DNA of 64,000 bases from Channallabes apus (lineage: Eukaryota > Chordata > Actinopteri > Siluriformes > Clariidae). The stretch spans positions 3,398,847-3,462,846 of the forward strand of contig CM060107.1 in the NCBI GenBank assembly GCA_030522415.1, in the 5' to 3' direction. The notes beneath the pieces were generated by a model, which was not told where the DNA came from, made no database searches, and saw nothing but the letters and a program-made list of their open reading frames with translations. Below are positions 44,743-54,665 of the stretch, one piece after another (the stretch's first letter is position 1; each line of letters starts with the position of its first letter). A program made the translations under genes and the position numbers.

Positions 44743-44814
44743 TCCTCGTTAGTATAGTGGACAGTATCTCCGCCTGTCACGCGGAAGACCGAGGTTCCAT
44801 TTCCCGACGGGGAG
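44743..44814 (+). tRNA. tRNA-Asp(GTC) array copy 14
   Basis: T arm GAGGTTCCATTTCCCG; B box spoiled. Same subtype as copies 25 and 52. Confidence 0.6.
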
Positions 44815-44942
44815 GAGTAGAACCTTTTCGTCAACGCACGATAAAAAACACACTACGAACGAGATCGTTCAATTCTGATGAAAAATGCAATTCAGTACTT
44901 AGAAAGAAAAAAAAAAAAAGTTGTTTCAACAGCTGCATTGTA

Positions 44943-45014
44943 TCCTCGTTAGTATAGTGGACAGTATCTCCGCCTGTCACGCGGAAGACCGGGGTTCGAT
45001 TCCCCGACGGGGAG
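44943..45014 (+). tRNA. tRNA-Asp(GTC) array copy 15, consensus
   Basis: Identical to the array consensus, followed by CCTTTTCG. Confidence 0.92.
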
Positions 45015-45139
45015 GAGCAGAACCTTTTCGTCAAGACAAGATAAAAAACACACCACGAACGTGATCATTCAATGCTGAAGGAAAATGCAATTCAATAATT
45101 AGAAAGAAAAAAAAAAGTTGTTCGAAGTCCTGCATTGGA

Positions 45140-45211
45140 TCCTCGTTAGTATAGTGGACAGTATCTCCGCCTGTCACGCGGAAGACCGGGGTTCGATTCC
45201 TCGACGGGGAG
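45140..45211 (+). tRNA. tRNA-Asp(GTC) array copy 16
   Basis: One T-stem change (TTCCTCG); otherwise consensus. Confidence 0.8.
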
Positions 45212-45338
45212 GAGCAGAACCTTTTCGTCAACGCAAGATAAAAAACCCACCACGAACGTGATCGTTCAACGCTGACGAAAAATGCAATTCAGTACTTAGA
45301 ATGAAAAATAAAAGAGTTGTTTCAACAGCTGCGTTATT

Positions 45339-45410
45339 TCCTCGTTAGTATAGTGGACAGTATCTCCGCCTGTCACGCGGAAGACCGAGGTTCCATTCCC
45401 CGACGGGGAG
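45339..45410 (+). tRNA. tRNA-Asp(GTC) array copy 17
   Basis: T arm GAGGTTCCATTCCCCG; preceded by GTTATT rather than the usual TTGTA. Confidence 0.6.
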
Positions 45411-45538
45411 GAGCAGAACCTTTTCGTCAACGCAAGATAAAAAACACACTACGAACGAGATCTTTCAATTCTGACGAAAAATGCAATTCAGTACTTAGAA
45501 AGATAAAAAAAAAAAATTGGTGGAATTCCTGCATTGTA

Positions 45539-45609
45539 TCCTCGTTAGTATAGTAGACAGTATCTCCGCCTGTCACGGGGAAGACTGGGTTCGATTCCCC
45601 GACGGGGAG
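45539..45609 (+). tRNA. tRNA-Asp(GTC) array copy 18, 71 nt
   Basis: AGTAGAC in the D loop, GGGGA in the anticodon stem, one base missing before the T arm. Confidence 0.6.
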
Positions 45610-45732
45610 GAGCAGAACCTTTTCGTCAACACAAGATAAAAAACACACCACGAACGTGATCGTTCAATGCTGATGTAAAATGCAATTCAGTACTTAGAAA
45701 GAAAAAAAAATTGTTTGAGTTCCTACATTGTA

Positions 45733-45804
45733 TCCTCGTTAGTATAGTGGACAGTATCTCTGCCTGTCACGTGGAAGACTGTGGTTCGATTACTCGACGG
45801 GGAG
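45733..45804 (+). tRNA. tRNA-Asp(GTC) array copy 19, degenerate
   Basis: Same broken T stem as copies 7 and 39. Confidence 0.55.
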
Positions 45805-45932
45805 GAGCAGAGCCTTTTCATCAACACAAGATAGAAAACACACCACGAACGTGATCGTTCGATGCTGACGAGAAATGCAATTCAGTACTTAGAAAGAAAA
45901 AAAAAAAAAGTTGTTTCAACAGCTGCATTGTA

Positions 45933-46004
45933 TCCTCGTTAGTATAGTGGACCGTATCTCCGCCTGTCACGCGGAAGACCGAGGTTCCATTCCCCGACGG
46001 GGAG
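45933..46004 (+). tRNA. tRNA-Asp(GTC) array copy 20
   Basis: GGACCGTATC in the D arm; T loop TTCCATT. Identical subtype to copy 40. Confidence 0.6.
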
Positions 46005-46132
46005 GAGCAGAACCTTTTCGTCAACGCAAGATAAAAAACACACTACGAACGAGATCTTTCAATTCTGACGAAAAATGCAATTCAGTACTTAGAAAGATAA
46101 AAAAAAAAAAATGGTGGAATTCCTGCATTGTA

Positions 46133-46204
46133 TCCTCGTTAGTATAGTAGACAGTATCTCCGCCTGTCACATGGAAGACCGGGGTTCGATTCCCCGACGG
46201 GGAG
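46133..46204 (+). tRNA. tRNA-Asp(GTC) array copy 21
   Basis: AGTAGAC and CACATGGA changes, but consensus T arm and B box. Confidence 0.68.
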
Positions 46205-46328
46205 GAGCAGAACCTTTTCGTCAACGGAAGATAAAAAACACACCACGAAGGTGATCGTTCAATGCTGATGAAAAATGCAATTCAGTACTTAGAAGGAAAA
46301 AAAATGTTGTTTCAACATCTGAATTGTA

Positions 46329-46400
46329 TCCTCCTTAGAATAGTGGACAGTATCTCAACCTGTCACGCGGAAGACCGAGGTTCCATTTCCCGATGGGGAG
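46329..46400 (+). tRNA. tRNA-Asp(GTC) array copy 22, degenerate
   Basis: A box altered (CCTTAGAATAG), TCTCAACC in the anticodon stem, TTCCATT T loop, CCCGATGG end. Confidence 0.5.
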
Positions 46401-46528
46401 GAGTAGAACCTTTTCGTCAACGCAAGATAAAAATCACACTACGAACGAGATTGTTCAATTCTGACGAACAATGCAACTCAGTACTTAGAAAGATTTTAAA
46501 AAAAATTTGATGGAATTCCTGCATTGTA

Positions 46529-46600
46529 TCCTCGTTAGTATAGTGGAAAGTATCTCCGCCTGTCACGCGGAAACCCGAGGTTCGATTCCCTGACGGGGAG
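46529..46600 (+). tRNA. tRNA-Asp(GTC) array copy 23
   Basis: D loop GTGGAAAG; GCGGAAACCCGAGG; T stem CCCTG. Confidence 0.6.
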
Positions 46601-46725
46601 GAGCTGAACCTTTTCGTCAACGCAAGATAAAAAACACACCACGAACGTGATCGTTCAATGCTGACGAAAAATGCAATTCAGTACTTAGAAAGAAAAAAAA
46701 AAGTTGTTTCAACAGCTGCATTGTA

Positions 46726-46797
46726 TCCTCGTTAGTATAGTGGACAGCATCTGCGCCTGTTACGGTGGAGACTGAGGTTCGATTCCCCGACGGGGAG
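46726..46797 (+). tRNA. Asp-type tRNA with GTT anticodon, array copy 24
   Basis: Loop CTGTTAC in a mispaired stem (TGCGC/GGTGG); T arm GAGGTTCGATTCCCCG keeps the B box. Confidence 0.55.
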
Positions 46798-46922
46798 GAG
46801 CAGAACCTTTTCGTCAACGCAAGATAAAAAACACACCACAAACGGGATCGTTCAATGCTGATGATAAAATGCAATTCAGTACTTAGAAGGAAAAAAAAAG
46901 TTGTTTCAACATCTGCATTATA

Positions 46923-46994
46923 TCCTCGTTAGTATAGTGGACAGTATCTCCGCCTGTCACGCGGAAGACCGAGGTTCCATTTCCCGACGGGGAG
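46923..46994 (+). tRNA. tRNA-Asp(GTC) array copy 25
   Basis: Same subtype as copy 14 (TTCCATTTCCCG). Confidence 0.6.
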
Positions 46995-47124
46995 GAGTAG
47001 AACCTTTTCGTCAACGCACGATAAAAAACACACTACGAACGAGATCGTTCAATTCTGACGAAAAATGCAATTCAGTACTTAGAAAGATTAAAAAAAAAAT
47101 TGATGGAAAAATTGATGCATTGTA

Positions 47125-47196
47125 TCCTCTTTAGTATAGTGGACAGTATCTCCGCCTGTCACGCGGAAGACAGGGGTTCGATTCCCCGACGGGGAG
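47125..47196 (+). tRNA. tRNA-Asp(GTC) array copy 26
   Basis: TCCTCTTTAG at the start and GACAGGGG before the T loop; otherwise intact. Confidence 0.75.
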
Positions 47197-47322
47197 GAGC
47201 AGAACCTTTTCGTCAACACAAGATAAAAAACACACCACGAACGTGATCGTTCAATGCTGATAAAAAATGCAATTCAATAATTAGAAAGAAAAAAAAAAAG
47301 TTGTTTGAATTCCTTCATTGTA

Positions 47323-47394
47323 TCCTCGTTAGTATAGTGGGCAGTATCTCCGGCTGTCACGCGGAAGACCGAGGTTTGATTCCCCGACGGGGAG
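47323..47394 (+). tRNA. tRNA-Asp(GTC) array copy 27
   Basis: GTGGGCAG D loop; CCGGCTGTC mispairs the anticodon stem; T loop TTTGATT. Confidence 0.58.
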
Positions 47395-47522
47395 GAGCAG
47401 AACATTTTCGTCAACGCAAGATAATGAACACACCACGAACGGGATTGTTCAATGCTGATAAAAAATACAATTAAGTACTTAGAAAGAAAAAAAAAAACAC
47501 TAGCTGCAACACCTGCAATGTA

Positions 47523-47594
47523 TCCTCGTTAGTATAGTGGACAGTATCTCCGTCTGTCACGCGGAAGACCGGGGCTCGATTCCCCAACGGGGAG
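47523..47594 (+). tRNA. tRNA-Asp(GTC) array copy 28
   Basis: CCGTCTG (G-U pair), T loop CTCGATT, T stem CCCCA. Confidence 0.68.
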
Positions 47595-47721
47595 GAGCAG
47601 AACTTTTTCGTCAACGCAAGATAATAAACACACCACGAACAAAATCGTTCAATGCTGATGAAAAATGCAATTCAGTACTTAGAAAGAAAAAAAAAAAAGT
47701 TGTTTGAATTCCTGCATCGTA

Positions 47722-47793
47722 TCCTCGTTAGTATAGTGGACAGTATCTCCGCCTGTCACGCGGAAGACCGGGGTTCGATTCCCCGACGGGGAG
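47722..47793 (+). tRNA. tRNA-Asp(GTC) array copy 29, consensus
   Basis: Identical to the array consensus; followed by GACCCTTTTCG. Confidence 0.92.
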
Positions 47794-47918
47794 GAGCAGA
47801 CCCTTTTCGTCAATACAAGATAAAAAACACACCACAAACGTGATTGTTCAATGCTGATGAAAAATGCAATTCAATAATTAGCAAGAAAAAAAAAAGTTGT
47901 TTGAATTCCTGCATCGTA

Positions 47919-47990
47919 TCCTCGTTAGTATAGTGGACAGTATCTCCGCCTGTCACGTGGAAGACTGGTGATCGATTCCCAGACGGGGAG
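47919..47990 (+). tRNA. tRNA-Asp(GTC) array copy 30, degenerate
   Basis: B box lost (GGTGATCGATTCCCAG); anticodon stem ends GTGGA. Confidence 0.5.
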
Positions 47991-48120
47991 GAGCAGAACT
48001 TTTTCGTCAACGCAAGATAAAAAACACACCAGGAACGTGATCGTTCAATGCTGACGAAAAATGCAATTAAGTACTTAGAAAGAAAAAAAAAAAAACACTA
48101 GCTGCAACACCTGCAATGTA

Positions 48121-48192
48121 TCCTCGTTAGTATAGTGGACAGTATCTCCGCCTGTCACGCGGAAGACCGGGGTTCGATTCCCCGACGGGGAG
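48121..48192 (+). tRNA. tRNA-Asp(GTC) array copy 31, consensus
   Basis: Identical to the array consensus; terminator TTTTT. Confidence 0.92.
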
Positions 48193-48317
48193 GAGCAGAA
48201 CTTTTTCGTCAACGCAAGATAATAAACACACCACGAACGGGATCGTTCAATGCTAATGAAAAATGCAATTCAGTACTTAGAATTAAAAAAAAAAGTTGTT
48301 TCAACATCTGCATTCTA

Positions 48318-48389
48318 TCCTCGTTAGTATAGTGGACAGTATCTCCGCCTGTCACGCGGAAGACCGGGGTTCGATTCCCCGACGGGGAT
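48318..48389 (+). tRNA. tRNA-Asp(GTC) array copy 32
   Basis: Consensus except the last base (GGGGAT). Confidence 0.85.
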
Positions 48390-48514
48390 AAGCAGAACTT
48401 TTTCGTCAATGCAAGATAAAAAACACACCACGAACGTGATCGTTCAATGCTGACGAAAAATGCAATTAAGTACTTAGAAGGAAAAAAAAAAGTTGTTTCA
48501 ACATCTGCATTGTA

Positions 48515-48586
48515 TCCTCGTTAGTATAGTGGACAGTATGTCCGCCTGTCACGCGGAAGACCGAGGTTCGATTCCCCGACGGGGAG
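48515..48586 (+). tRNA. tRNA-Asp(GTC) array copy 33
   Basis: AGTATGTCC before the anticodon stem and GAGG in the T stem; B box intact. Confidence 0.75.
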
Positions 48587-48715
48587 GAGCTGAACTTTTT
48601 CGTCAACGCAAGATAATAAACACACCACGAACGGTAACGTTCAATGCTGATCAAAAATGCAATTCAGTACTTAGAAAGAAAAAACAAAAACACTAGCTGC
48701 AAAACTTTTAAGGTA

Positions 48716-48787
48716 TCCTCGTTAGTATAGTGGACAGTATCTCCGCCTGTCACGTGGAAGACCGGTGATCGATTCCCCGACGGGGAG
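48716..48787 (+). tRNA. tRNA-Asp(GTC) array copy 34, degenerate
   Basis: GTGGA anticodon stem end and B box GTGATCGATTCC. Confidence 0.55.
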
Positions 48788-48912
48788 GAGCAGAACTTTT
48801 TCGTCAACGCAAGATAATAAACACACCACGAACAGAATCGTTCAATGCTGATGAAAAATGCAATTCAGTACTAAGAAAGAAAAAAAAAAGTTCTTTCAGC
48901 ACCTGCAATGTA

Positions 48913-48984
48913 TCCTCGTTAGTATAGTAGACAGTATCTCCGCCTGTCACATGGAAGACCGGGATTCGATTCCCCGACGGGGAG
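48913..48984 (+). tRNA. tRNA-Asp(GTC) array copy 35
   Basis: Copy 9 subtype (AGTAGAC, CACATGGA, GATTCGATT). Confidence 0.6.
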
Positions 48985-49112
48985 GAGCAGAACCTTTTCG
49001 TCAACGCAAGATAAAAATCACACTACGAACGAGATCGTTCAATTCTGACGAACAATGCAACTCAGTACTTAGAAAGATTAAAAAAAAAATTTGATGGAAT
49101 TCCTGCATTGTA

Positions 49113-49184
49113 TCCTCGTTAGTATAGTGGAAAGTATCTCCGCCTGTCACGCGGAAACCCGAGGTTCGATTCCCAGACGGGGAG
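49113..49184 (+). tRNA. tRNA-Asp(GTC) array copy 36
   Basis: Copy 10 subtype, with T stem CCCAG. Confidence 0.58.
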
Positions 49185-49309
49185 GAGCTGAACCTTTTCG
49201 TCAACGCAAGATAAAAAACACACCACGAACGTGATCGTTCAATGCTGTCGAAAAATGCAATTCAGTACTTAGAAAGAAAAAAAAAAGTTGTTTCAACAGC
49301 TGCATTGTA

Positions 49310-49381
49310 TCCTCGTTAGTATAGTGGACAGCATCTGCGCCTGTTATGGTGGAGACCGAGGTTTGATTCCACGACGGGGAG
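49310..49381 (+). tRNA. Asp-type tRNA with GTT anticodon, array copy 37, degenerate
   Basis: Loop CTGTTAT, mispaired stem, T loop TTTGATT. Confidence 0.45.
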
Positions 49382-49507
49382 GGGCAGAACCTTTTCCTCA
49401 ACACAAGATAAAAAACACACGACGAACATGATCGTTCAATGCTCATGAAAAATGCAATTCAATAATTAGAAAGAAAAAAAAAAAGTTGTTTGAATTCCTT
49501 CATTGTA

Positions 49508-49578
49508 TCCTCGTTAGTATAGTGGACAGTATCTCCGCCTGTCACGGGGAAGACTGGGTTCGATTCCCCGACGGGGAG
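49508..49578 (+). tRNA. tRNA-Asp(GTC) array copy 38, 71 nt
   Basis: Copy 12 subtype (GGGGA, ACTGGGTTCG). Confidence 0.6.
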
Positions 49579-49702
49579 GAGCAGAACCTTTTCATCAACA
49601 CAAGATAAAAAACACACCACGAACGTGATCGTTCAATGCTGATGTAAAATGCAATTCAGTACTTAGAAAGAAAAAAAAAATTGTTTGAGTTCCTACATTG
49701 TA

Positions 49703-49774
49703 TCCTCGTTAGTATAGTGGACAGTATCTCTGCCTGTCACGTGGAAGACTGTGGTTCGATTACTCGACGGGGAG
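49703..49774 (+). tRNA. tRNA-Asp(GTC) array copy 39, degenerate
   Basis: Copy 7 subtype, broken T stem. Confidence 0.55.
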
Positions 49775-49902
49775 GAGCAGAGCCTTTTCATCAACACAAG
49801 ATAGAAAACACACCACGAACGTGATCGTTCGATGCTGACGAGAAATGCAATTCAGTACTTAGAAAGAAAAAAAAAAAAAGTTGTTTCAACAGCTGCATTG
49901 TA

Positions 49903-49974
49903 TCCTCGTTAGTATAGTGGACCGTATCTCCGCCTGTCACGCGGAAGACCGAGGTTCCATTCCCCGACGGGGAG
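49903..49974 (+). tRNA. tRNA-Asp(GTC) array copy 40
   Basis: Copy 20 subtype (GGACCGTATC, TTCCATT). Confidence 0.6.
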
Positions 49975-50102
49975 GAGCAGAACCTTTTCGTCAACGCAAG
50001 ATAAAAAACACACTACGAACGAGATCTTTCAATTCTGACGAAAAATGCAATTCAGTACTTAGAAAGATAAAAAAAAAAAAATGGTGGAATTCCTGCATTG
50101 CA

Positions 50103-50174
50103 TCCTCGTTAGTATAGTAGACAGTATCTCCGCCTATCACATGGAAGACCGGGGTTCGATTCCCCGACGGGGAG
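50103..50174 (+). tRNA. Asp-type tRNA with ATC anticodon, array copy 41
   Basis: Loop CTATCAC replaces CTGTCAC; AGTAGAC and CACATGGA as in copy 21; T arm intact. Confidence 0.6.
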
Positions 50175-50298
50175 GAGCAGAACCTTTTCGTCAACGGAAG
50201 ATAAAAAACACACCACGAAGGTGATCGTTCAATGCTGATGAAAAATGCAATTCAGTACTTAGAAGGAAAAAAAATGTTGTTTCAACATCTGAATTGTA

Positions 50299-50370
50299 TC
50301 CTCCTTAGAATAGTGGACAGTATCTCAACCTGTCACGCGGAAGACCGAGGTTCCATTTCCCGATGGGGAG
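50299..50370 (+). tRNA. tRNA-Asp(GTC) array copy 42, degenerate
   Basis: Copy 22 subtype, altered A and B boxes. Confidence 0.5.
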
Positions 50371-50498
50371 GAGTAGAACCTTTTCGTCAACGCAAGATAA
50401 AAATCACACTACGAACGAGATTGTTCAATTCTGACGAACAATGCAACTCAGTACTTAGAAAGATTAAAAAAAAAATTTGATGGAACTCCTGCATTGTA

Positions 50499-50570
50499 TC
50501 CTCGTTAGTATAGTGGAAAGTATCTCCGCCTGTCACGCGGAAACCCGAGGTTCGATTCCCTGACGGGGAG
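50499..50570 (+). tRNA. tRNA-Asp(GTC) array copy 43
   Basis: Copy 23 subtype. Confidence 0.6.
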
Positions 50571-50695
50571 GAGCTGAACCTTTTCGTCAACGCAAGATAA
50601 AAAACACACCACGAACGTGATCGTTCAATGCTGACGAAAAATGCAATTCAGTACTTAGAAAGAAAAAAAAAAGTTGTTTCAACAGCTGCATTGTA

Positions 50696-50767
50696 TCCTC
50701 TTTAGTATAGTGGACAGTATCTCCGCCTGTTACGCGGAAGACAGGGGTTCGATTCCCCGACGGGGAG
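50696..50767 (+). tRNA. Asp-type tRNA with GTT anticodon, array copy 44, well folded
   Basis: Loop CTGTTAC within an intact TCCGC/GCGGA stem; A box TAGTATAGTGG and B box GGTTCGATTCC intact; terminator TTTT. Only TCCTCTT and GACAGGGG differ elsewhere. Confidence 0.68.
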
Positions 50768-50893
50768 GAGCAGAACCTTTTCGTCAACACAAGATAAAAA
50801 ACACACCACGAACGTGATCGTTCAATGCTGATAAAAAATGCAATTCAATAATTAGCAAGAAAAAAAAAAAGTTGTTTGAATTCCTGCATCGTA

Positions 50894-50965
50894 TCCTCGT
50901 TAGTATAGTGGACAGTATCTCCGCCTGTCACGTGGATGACCGGTGATCGATTCCCAGACGGGGAG
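50894..50965 (+). tRNA. tRNA-Asp(GTC) array copy 45, degenerate
   Basis: GTGGATGACC and GGTGATCGATTCCCAG. Confidence 0.5.
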
Positions 50966-51095
50966 GAGCAGAACTTTTTCGTCAACGCAAGATAAAAAAC
51001 ACACCAGGAACGTGATCGTTCAATGCTGACGAAAAATGCAATTAAGTACTTAGAAAGAAAAAAAAAAAAACACTAGCCGCAACACCTGCAATGTA

Positions 51096-51167
51096 TCCTC
51101 GTTAGTATAGTGGACAGTATCTCCGCCTGTCACGCGGAAGACCGGGGTTCGATTCCCCGACGGGGAG
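51096..51167 (+). tRNA. tRNA-Asp(GTC) array copy 46, consensus
   Basis: Identical to the array consensus; terminator TTTTT. Confidence 0.92.
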
Positions 51168-51292
51168 GAGCAGAACTTTTTCGTCAACGCAAGATAATAA
51201 ACACACCACGAACGGGATCGTTCAATGCTAATGAAAAATGCAATTCAGTACTTAGAATTAAAAAAAAAAGTTGTTTCAACATCTGCATTCTA

Positions 51293-51364
51293 TCCTCGTT
51301 AGTATAGTGGACGGTATCTCCGCCTGTCACGCGGAAGACCGGGGTTCGATTCCCCGACGGGGAT
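51293..51364 (+). tRNA. tRNA-Asp(GTC) array copy 47
   Basis: GGACGGTATC D arm and last base T (GGGGAT). Confidence 0.8.
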
Positions 51365-51488
51365 AAGCAGAACTTTTTCGTCAACGCAAGATAAAAAACA
51401 CACCAGGAACGTGATCGTTCAATGCTGACGAAAAATGCAATTAAGTACTTAGAAGGAAAAAAAAAGTTGTTTCAACATCTGCATTGTA

Positions 51489-51560
51489 TCCTCGTTAGTA
51501 TATTGGACAGTATGTCCGCCTGTCACGCGGAAGACCGAGGTTCGATTCCCCGACGGGGAG
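51489..51560 (+). tRNA. tRNA-Asp(GTC) array copy 48
   Basis: A box changed (TAGTATATTGG); AGTATGTCC; GAGG T stem. Confidence 0.68.
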
Positions 51561-51689
51561 GAGCTGAACTTTTTCGTCAACGCAAGATAATAAACACACC
51601 ACGAACGGTAACGTTCAATGCTGATGAAAAATGCAATTCAGTACTTAGAAAGAAAAAACAAAAACACTAGCTGCAAAACTTTTAAGGTA

Positions 51690-51761
51690 TCCTCGTTAGT
51701 ATAGTGGACAGTATCTCCGCCTGTCACGCGGAAGACCGGGGCTCGATTCCCCAATGGGGAG
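51690..51761 (+). tRNA. tRNA-Asp(GTC) array copy 49
   Basis: T loop CTCGATT and CCCCAATGGGG end. Confidence 0.68.
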
Positions 51762-51886
51762 GAGCAGAACTTTTTCGTCAACGCAAGATAATAAACACAC
51801 CACGAACAGAATCGTTCAATGCTGATGAAAAATGCAATTCAGTACTAAGAAAGAAAAAAAAAAGTTCTTTCAGCACCTGCAATGTA

Positions 51887-51958
51887 TCCTCGTTAGTATA
51901 GTAGACAGTATCTCCGCCTGTCACATGGAAGACCGGGATTCGATTCCCCGACGGGGAG
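51887..51958 (+). tRNA. tRNA-Asp(GTC) array copy 50
   Basis: Copy 9 subtype. Confidence 0.6.
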
Positions 51959-52086
51959 GAGCAGAACCTTTTCGTCAACGCAAGATAAAAATCACACTAC
52001 GAACGAGATCGTTCAATTCTGACGAACAATGCAACTCAGTACTTAGAAAGATTTAAAAAAAAATTTGATGGAATTCCTGCATTGTA

Positions 52087-52157
52087 TCCTCGTTAGTATA
52101 GTGGAAAGTATCTCCGCCTGTCACGGGGAAGACCGGGTTCGATTCCCCGACGGGGAG
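52087..52157 (+). tRNA. tRNA-Asp(GTC) array copy 51, 71 nt
   Basis: Mosaic: GTGGAAAG of copy 10 joined to GGGGA and ACCGGGTTCG of the copy 12/13 subtype. Confidence 0.6.
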
Positions 52158-52282
52158 GAGCAGAACCTTTTCGTCAACGCAAGATAAAAAACACACCACG
52201 AACGGGATCGTTCAATGCTGATGATAAAATGCAATTCAGTACTTAGAAGGAAAAAAAAAGTTGTTTCAACATCTGCATTATA

Positions 52283-52354
52283 TCCTCGTTAGTATAGTGG
52301 ACAGTATCTCCGCCTGTCACGCGGAAGACCGAGGTTCCATTTCCCGACGGGGAG
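52283..52354 (+). tRNA. tRNA-Asp(GTC) array copy 52
   Basis: Copy 14 subtype. Confidence 0.6.
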
Positions 52355-52485
52355 GAGTAGAACCTTTTCGTCAACGCACGATAAAAAACACACTACGAAC
52401 GAGATCGTTCAATTCTGACGAAAAATGCAATTCAGTACTTAGAAAGATAAAAAAAAAAAATTGATGGAAAAATTGATGCATTGTA

Positions 52486-52557
52486 TCCTCTTTAGTATAG
52501 TGGACAGTATCTCCGCCTGTTACGCGGAAGACAGGGGTTCGATTCCCCGACGGGGAG
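52486..52557 (+). tRNA. Asp-type tRNA with GTT anticodon, array copy 53, well folded
   Basis: Same tRNA sequence as copy 44, but with a different 5' spacer (AATTGATGCATTG), so the variant has been duplicated or converted. Confidence 0.68.
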
Positions 52558-52683
52558 GAGCAGAACCTTTTCGTCAACACAAGATAAAAAACACACCACG
52601 AACGTGATCGTTCAATGCTGATAAAAAATGCAATTCAATAATTAGAAAGAAAAAAAAAAAGTTGTTTGAATTCCTTCATTGTA

Positions 52684-52754
52684 TCCTCGTTAGTATAGTG
52701 GACAGTATCTCCGCCTGTCACGCGGAAGACCGGGATCGATTCCCCGACGGGGAG
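52684..52754 (+). tRNA. tRNA-Asp(GTC) array copy 54, 71 nt
   Basis: One base is missing and the B box altered (CGGGATCGATTCC). Confidence 0.55.
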
Positions 52755-52880
52755 GAGCAGAACCTTTTCGTCAACACAAGATAAAAAACACACCACGAAC
52801 GTGATCGTTCAATGCTGATAAAAAATGCAATTCAATAATTAGAAAGAAAAAAAAAAAGTTGTTTGAATTCCTTCATTGTA

Positions 52881-52952
52881 TCCTCGTTAGTATAGTGGAC
52901 AGTATCTCCGTCTGTCACGCGGAAGACCGGGGTTCGATTCCCCGACGGGGAG
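52881..52952 (+). tRNA. tRNA-Asp(GTC) array copy 55
   Basis: Same tRNA as copy 6 (G-U pair in the anticodon stem), otherwise consensus. Confidence 0.87.
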
Positions 52953-53078
52953 GAGCAGACCCTTTTCGTCAATACAAGATAAAAAACACACCACAAACGT
53001 GATTGTTCAATGCTGATGAAAAATGCAATTCAATAATTAGCAAGAAAAAAAAAAAGTTGTTTGAATTCCTGCATCGTA

Positions 53079-53150
53079 TCCTCGTTAGTATAGTGGACAG
53101 TATCTCCGCCTGTCACGTGGAAGACCGGTGATCGATTCCCAGACGGGGAG
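53079..53150 (+). tRNA. tRNA-Asp(GTC) array copy 56, degenerate
   Basis: Copy 30 subtype (GTGATCGATTCCCAG). Confidence 0.5.
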
Positions 53151-53280
53151 GAGCAGAACTTTTTCGTCAACGCAAGATAAAAAACACACCAGGAACGTGA
53201 TCGTTCAATGCTGACGAAAAATGCAATTAAGTACTTAGAAAGAAAAAAAAAAAAACACTAGCTGCAACACCTGCAATGTA

Positions 53281-53352
53281 TCCTCGTTAGTATAGTGGAC
53301 AGTATCTCCGCCTGTCACGCGGAAGACCGGGGTTCGATTCCCCGACGGGGAG
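53281..53352 (+). tRNA. tRNA-Asp(GTC) array copy 57, consensus
   Basis: Identical to the array consensus; followed by GAGCAGTACTTTTTCG. Confidence 0.92.
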
Positions 53353-53477
53353 GAGCAGTACTTTTTCGTCAACGCAAGATAATAAACACACCACGAACGG
53401 GATCGTTCAATGCTAATGAAAAATGCAATTCAGTACTTAGAATTAAAAAAAAAAGTTGTTTCAACATCTGCATTCTA

Positions 53478-53549
53478 TCCTCGTTAGTATAGTGGACAGT
53501 ATCTCCGCCTGTCACGCAGAAGACCGGGGTTCGATTCCCCGACGGGGAT
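53478..53549 (+). tRNA. tRNA-Asp(GTC) array copy 58
   Basis: GCAGA in the anticodon stem (one mismatch); last base T. Confidence 0.74.
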
Positions 53550-53674
53550 AAGCAGAACTTTTTCGTCAACGCAAGATAAAAAACACACCACGAACGTGAT
53601 CGTTCAATGCTGATGAAAAATGCAATTAAGTACTTAGAAGGAAAAAAAAAAGTTGTTTCAACATCTGCATTGTA

Positions 53675-53746
53675 TCCTCGTTAGTATAGTGGACAGTATC
53701 TCCGTCTGTCACGCGGAAGACCGGGGCTCGATTCCCCAACGGGGAG
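53675..53746 (+). tRNA. tRNA-Asp(GTC) array copy 59
   Basis: Copy 28 subtype (CCGTCTG, CTCGATTCCCCA). Confidence 0.68.
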
Positions 53747-53872
53747 GAGCAGAACTTTTTCGTCAACGCAAGATAATAAACACACCACGAACAAAATCGT
53801 TCAATGCTGATGAAAAATGCAATTCAGTACTTAGAAAGAAAAAAAAAAAGTTGTTTGAATTCCTGCATCGTA

Positions 53873-53944
53873 TCCTCGTTAGTATAGTGGACAGTATCTC
53901 CGCCTGTCACGCGGAAGACTGGGGTTCGATTCCCCGACGGGGAG
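53873..53944 (+). tRNA. tRNA-Asp(GTC) array copy 60
   Basis: Consensus except GACTGGGG (G-U in the T stem). Confidence 0.83.
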
Positions 53945-54070
53945 GAGCAGACCCTTTTCGTCAATACAAGATAAAAAACACACCACAAACGTGATTGTTC
54001 AATGCTGATGAAAAATGCAATTCAATAATTAGCAAGAAAAAAAAAAAGTTGTTTGAATTCCTGCATCGTA

Positions 54071-54142
54071 TCCTCGTTAGTATAGTGGACAGTATCTCCG
54101 CCTGTCACGTGGAAGACCGGTGATCGATTCCCAGACGGGGAG
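54071..54142 (+). tRNA. tRNA-Asp(GTC) array copy 61, degenerate
   Basis: Copy 56 subtype. Confidence 0.5.
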
Positions 54143-54267
54143 GAGCAGAACTTTTTCGTCAACGCAAGATAAAAAACACACCAGGAACGTGATCGTTCAA
54201 TGCTGACGAAAAATGCAATTAAGTACTTAGAAGGAAAAAAAAAAGTTGTTTCAACATCTGCATTGTA

Positions 54268-54339
54268 TCCTCGTTAGTATAGTGGACAGTATGTCCGCCT
54301 GTCACGCGGAAGACCGAGGTTCGATTCCCCGACGGGGAG
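54268..54339 (+). tRNA. tRNA-Asp(GTC) array copy 62
   Basis: Copy 33 subtype (AGTATGTCC). Confidence 0.75.
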
Positions 54340-54468
54340 GAGCTGAACTTTTTCGTCAACGCAAGATAATAAACACACCACGAACGGTAACGTTCAATGC
54401 TGATGAAAAATGCAATTCAGTACTTAGAAAGAAAAAACAAAAACACTAGCTGCAAAACTTTTAAGGTA

Positions 54469-54540
54469 TCCTCGTTAGTATAGTGGACAGTATCTCCGCC
54501 TGTCACGCGGAAGACCGGGGCTCGATTCCCCAATGGGGAG
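54469..54540 (+). tRNA. tRNA-Asp(GTC) array copy 63
   Basis: Copy 49 subtype. Confidence 0.68.
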
Positions 54541-54665
54541 GAGCAGAACTTTTTCGTCAACGCAAGATAATAAACACACCACGAACAGAATCGTTCAATG
54601 CTGATGAAAAATGCAATTCAGTACTAAGAAAGAAAAAAAAAAGTTCTTTCAGCACCTGCAATGTA

